A stretch of DNA of 7,627 bases from Fidelibacterota bacterium (GTDB lineage: Bacteria; Fidelibacterota; UBA2242). The notes beneath the pieces were generated by a model. That model did not search any database. It was not told where the DNA came from and was given only the letters and a program-made list of their open reading frames with translations. A program made the translations under genes and the position numbers. The stretch covers positions 1 through 7,627 of the forward strand of contig JAGLWX010000035.1 of assembly GCA_023133185.1 (NCBI GenBank), written 5' to 3'. Of this stretch, positions 6,886 through 7,627 are shown piece after piece (position 1 is the first letter of the stretch; the number at the start of each line of letters is the position of its first letter).

Positions 6886-7530
6886 ATGAAACTTTTTATC
6901 GATACAGCCAATCTGGATGAAATTAAAACAGCACAGTCATGGGGCATTCTGGATGGAGTAACGACCAATCCGACTCTCTTATCCCGTGAAAAGGGCAATT
7001 TCAGAAATATTTTACGATCGATTTGTGATATTGTCGATGGACCGGTAAGCGGCGAAGTCGTCAGCCTGGATGCCGAGGGAATGATCAAAGAAGGCAAAGA
7101 TCTAGCGACCATTCATTCCAACATCGTTATAAAAATTCCTATGACCTTGGAGGGCTTAAAGGCAATTAAGTCGCTGACAGCTGCAGGAATTCGAACGAAT
7201 ACCACCCTGGTGTTTTCGCCACTGCAGGCGCTGCTGGCTGCCAAAGCCGGTTCTACTTTTGTGAGCCCGTTTGTGGGACGGCTTGATGATATTCATCATG
7301 TTGGTATGGATATTGTCTCACAAATAGTGACCATTTATGAAAATTACAGCTACGAAACCGAAGTGATCGTCGCCAGCATCCGGAACCCGCTGCATATCGT
7401 TGAAGCGGCGATGTTTGGCGCTCATATTTGCACGATACCCTTTTTGGTTCTTCAGAAAATGGTCAAACACCCGCTGACAGATAGCGGCATTAAACGCTTT
7501 TTGGAAGATTGGAAAAAGGTTGAGAAGTGA
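6886..7530 (+). CDS. tal: Small transaldolase (TalC/Fsa-like family)
   Basis: This is a single-domain class I aldolase-fold enzyme of 214 aa, the size of the TalC/fructose-6-phosphate aldolase subfamily. Transaldolase moves a three-carbon dihydroxyacetone unit between sugar phosphates in the non-oxidative pentose phosphate pathway. Visible motifs are FIDTANLDEI at the start, DGVTTNPTLL (23-32), the Schiff-base Lys83 in VIKIPMT, TTLVFSPLQALLAAKAG (106-122), SPFVGRLDD (127-135) and the C-terminal phosphate-binding area around VASIRN (162-167). Two positions separate the two activities in this family. Glu57 (SGEVV) stands where F6P aldolases carry Gln, and Phe129 where they carry Tyr. Both favour true transaldolase over F6P aldolase. 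It lies 12 nt after truA. Its TGA overlaps the GTG of the next gene by four bases. The family is secure; the exact activity is inferred. Confidence 0.93.
   Translation: MKLFIDTANLDEIKTAQSWGILDGVTTNPTLLSREKGNFRNILRSICDIVDGPVSGEVVSLDAEGMIKEGKDLATIHSNIVIKIPMTLEGLKAIKSLTAAGIRTNTTLVFSPLQALLAAKAGSTFVSPFVGRLDDIHHVGMDIVSQIVTIYENYSYETEVIVASIRNPLHIVEAAMFGAHICTIPFLVLQKMVKHPLTDSGIKRFLEDWKKVEK
7515..7519 (+). promoter_or_regulatory. Ribosome site for the GTG-start gene at 7527
   Basis: AAAGG lies inside the last codons of the transaldolase gene, 7 nt before the GTG at 7527. It supports translation starting there. Confidence 0.5.
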
Positions 7531-7627
7531 AAAAAAATATTGTTAATATTATCCATACACTTTTTCTCTTATTTTTATCCTGTACTCTAATAGCGCAGTC
7601 CGGATCTCATCAGGAAGAAATCACTAC
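7527..7627 (+). CDS. N-terminus of a secreted protein of unknown function (3' end cut by window)
   Basis: An open frame begins with GTG at 7527, overlapping the transaldolase TGA as GTGA, and runs without a stop to the end of the window (33 codons plus two bases). The start of the product is a convincing signal peptide: basic residues KKN, a hydrophobic core (about 5-18) and a likely cleavage after LIA before QSGSHQEE. This closely parallels the signal peptide of the protein at 4724-5392, which also ends in A|Q. A lipoprotein alternative exists because Cys19 follows FLS, but the order Phe-Leu-Ser before the cysteine is not a good lipobox. Overlap, ribosome site and signal peptide together make this a real gene, though nothing can be said about its function from this fragment. 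Confidence 0.7.
   Translation, partial: MKKNIVNIIHTLFLLFLSCTLIAQSGSHQEEIT

Noticed and set aside
7527..7627. Lipoprotein signal (Cys19) in the last gene
   Set aside because: The residues before the cysteine are Phe-Leu-Ser, a poor lipobox, while LIA|QS downstream is a good signal peptidase I site.
1..7627. CRISPR arrays, tRNA or rRNA genes, insertion sequences and attachment sites
   Set aside because: No direct-repeat arrays, cloverleaf sequences, transposase frames or terminal inverted repeats were seen. The DNA is almost fully occupied by recognisable genes.

Overview
This window is an ordinary-looking, densely packed chromosomal segment of a diderm (Gram-negative-type) bacterium. All supported genes lie on the + strand and there is almost no non-coding DNA. 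Apolipoprotein N-acyltransferase (Lnt) and two Sec signal-peptide proteins imply a cell with an outer membrane. The bifunctional Rel-type (p)ppGpp enzyme, the small transaldolase and the style of the secreted proteins (signal peptides ending in A-Q, an LPGWG-type membrane-associated protein) suggest an uncultured member of the FCB group or a neighbouring phylum such as Marinimicrobia, Calditrichota or KSB1. That placement is an impression from protein style, not a proven assignment.

Layout. 1-606 is the 3' end of dnaB, the replicative helicase. 606-2786 is a full-length bifunctional rel/spoT gene whose ATG overlaps the dnaB stop by one base. 2802-3104 is an HU/IHF-family nucleoid protein behind a very strong Shine-Dalgarno sequence. 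A 45-base gap (3105-3149) with a small hairpin is the only sizeable intergenic space. 3150-4724 is lnt, overlapped by one base by 4724-5392, a secreted or envelope protein of unknown function. That gene is overlapped by four bases by 5389-6132, an EcfT-type transmembrane transport protein. Three bases later comes truA (6136-6873), then a transaldolase-family gene (6886-7530). The window ends inside a new gene (7527 onward) encoding a signal peptide and overlapping the transaldolase stop by four bases.

How the genes fit together. The first block is replication and stringent response plus chromosome packaging (dnaB, rel, HU). The second block mixes envelope biogenesis (lnt, unknown secreted protein), vitamin or metal uptake (ecfT), tRNA modification (truA) and central carbon metabolism (transaldolase). 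The spacing implies co-transcription and translational coupling rather than one shared pathway. The ecfT-truA adjacency echoes the arrangement known in Firmicutes, but no ATPase gene is present here.

I found no mobile elements, CRISPR arrays, tRNA or rRNA genes, and no clear sign of a novel multi-gene system. The points most worth a second look are the unknown LPGWG protein, the ATPase-less EcfT with a degenerate first coupling motif, and a few unusual residues in the Rel synthetase site.
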